Origin: Lachnospiraceae bacterium
Lineage (GTDB): Bacteria; Bacillota; Clostridia; Lachnospirales; Lachnospiraceae
Assembly (NCBI GenBank): GCA_009774245.1
Contig: VSNM01000107.1
Coordinates: forward strand, 1 to 13,842
Direction: 5' to 3'
DNA: 13,842 nt
The notes below the pieces were generated by a model, which saw only the letters and a list, made by a program, of their open reading frames with translations, ran no database searches and was not told the DNA's origin. Position numbers and translations under genes: made by a program. This document shows, piece by piece, positions 13,769 to 13,842 of this stretch; position 1 is the first letter of the stretch, and every line of letters starts with the position of its first letter.

Positions 13769-13842
13769 CTAACCCTTAATTGGTATCCATATTTCAATAA
13801 TTGAATTTTCTCTATTCCAATGAAAACGATAATCGTATCTTT
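13769..13842 (-). CDS. C-terminal end of a gene cut by the window edge
   Basis: The last 23 codons before a TAG at 13769-13771 read RYDYRFHWNRENS, then IIEIWIPIKG, a protein-like ending with alternating aromatic, charged and hydrophobic residues. The other minus frames across this stretch look less protein-like. The stop is 60 bases before the 135-aa gene, a normal operon distance. Too little is visible to name it. Confidence 0.4.
   Translation of the reverse strand, partial: RYDYRFHWNRENSIIEIWIPIKG

Overview
All convincing genes in this window lie on the minus strand, so transcription runs from high to low coordinates. The gene content suggests a Gram-positive anaerobe of the Clostridia, probably a gut-type Lachnospiraceae. 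This rests on the adjacent GGGtGRT and NifU-like pair, AGGAGG-type ribosome binding sites with short spacing, the type of cytidine deaminase, and moderate GC. It is inferred from protein character, not from a database search.

Layout in transcription order. (i) 13842-12876 is AT-rich and accessory in character: the last 23 codons of a cut-off gene, then two small unrecognised genes (135 and 130 aa). (ii) 12798-12485 is a cytidine deaminase gene broken by an internal deletion. (iii) 12342-11257 is aspartate-semialdehyde dehydrogenase (asd), followed by a hairpin and a 57-bp palindrome. (iv) 11136-8589 has a good promoter, a DUF4143-type ATPase, an RmlD/SDR-like NAD(P)-binding protein coupled to it by a TAATG overlap, and a headless gene remnant. 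(v) 8547-2660 is a tight co-directional run: an ankyrin protein, DNA topoisomerase III, a second ankyrin protein with a distinctive C-terminal module, and a GlmU-like left-handed beta-helix protein. (vi) 2642-2121 is a promoter-like element and an Imm1-like putative immunity protein. (vii) 2065-101 is a second copy of that element, then a NifU/IscU-like scaffold protein, the GGGtGRT protein 2 nt behind it, and a clear rho-independent terminator.

How the genes may work together. The scaffold/GGGtGRT pair is an obvious two-gene unit; the first member is an Fe-S scaffold relative and the second is a cysteine-rich protein of unknown function. Topoisomerase III is sandwiched between two ankyrin genes at 0-nt and 16-nt spacing, which suggests co-expression but does not prove a joint function. 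The Imm1-like gene, the two ankyrin genes and the AT-rich small genes at the right end give parts of the window the look of an immunity-gene or accessory neighbourhood. The best leads for something undescribed are the GGGtGRT pair, the 34-bp element duplicated upstream of two transcription units, and the ankyrin-topoisomerase-ankyrin block. No rRNA, tRNA, CRISPR array or complete transposase was seen.
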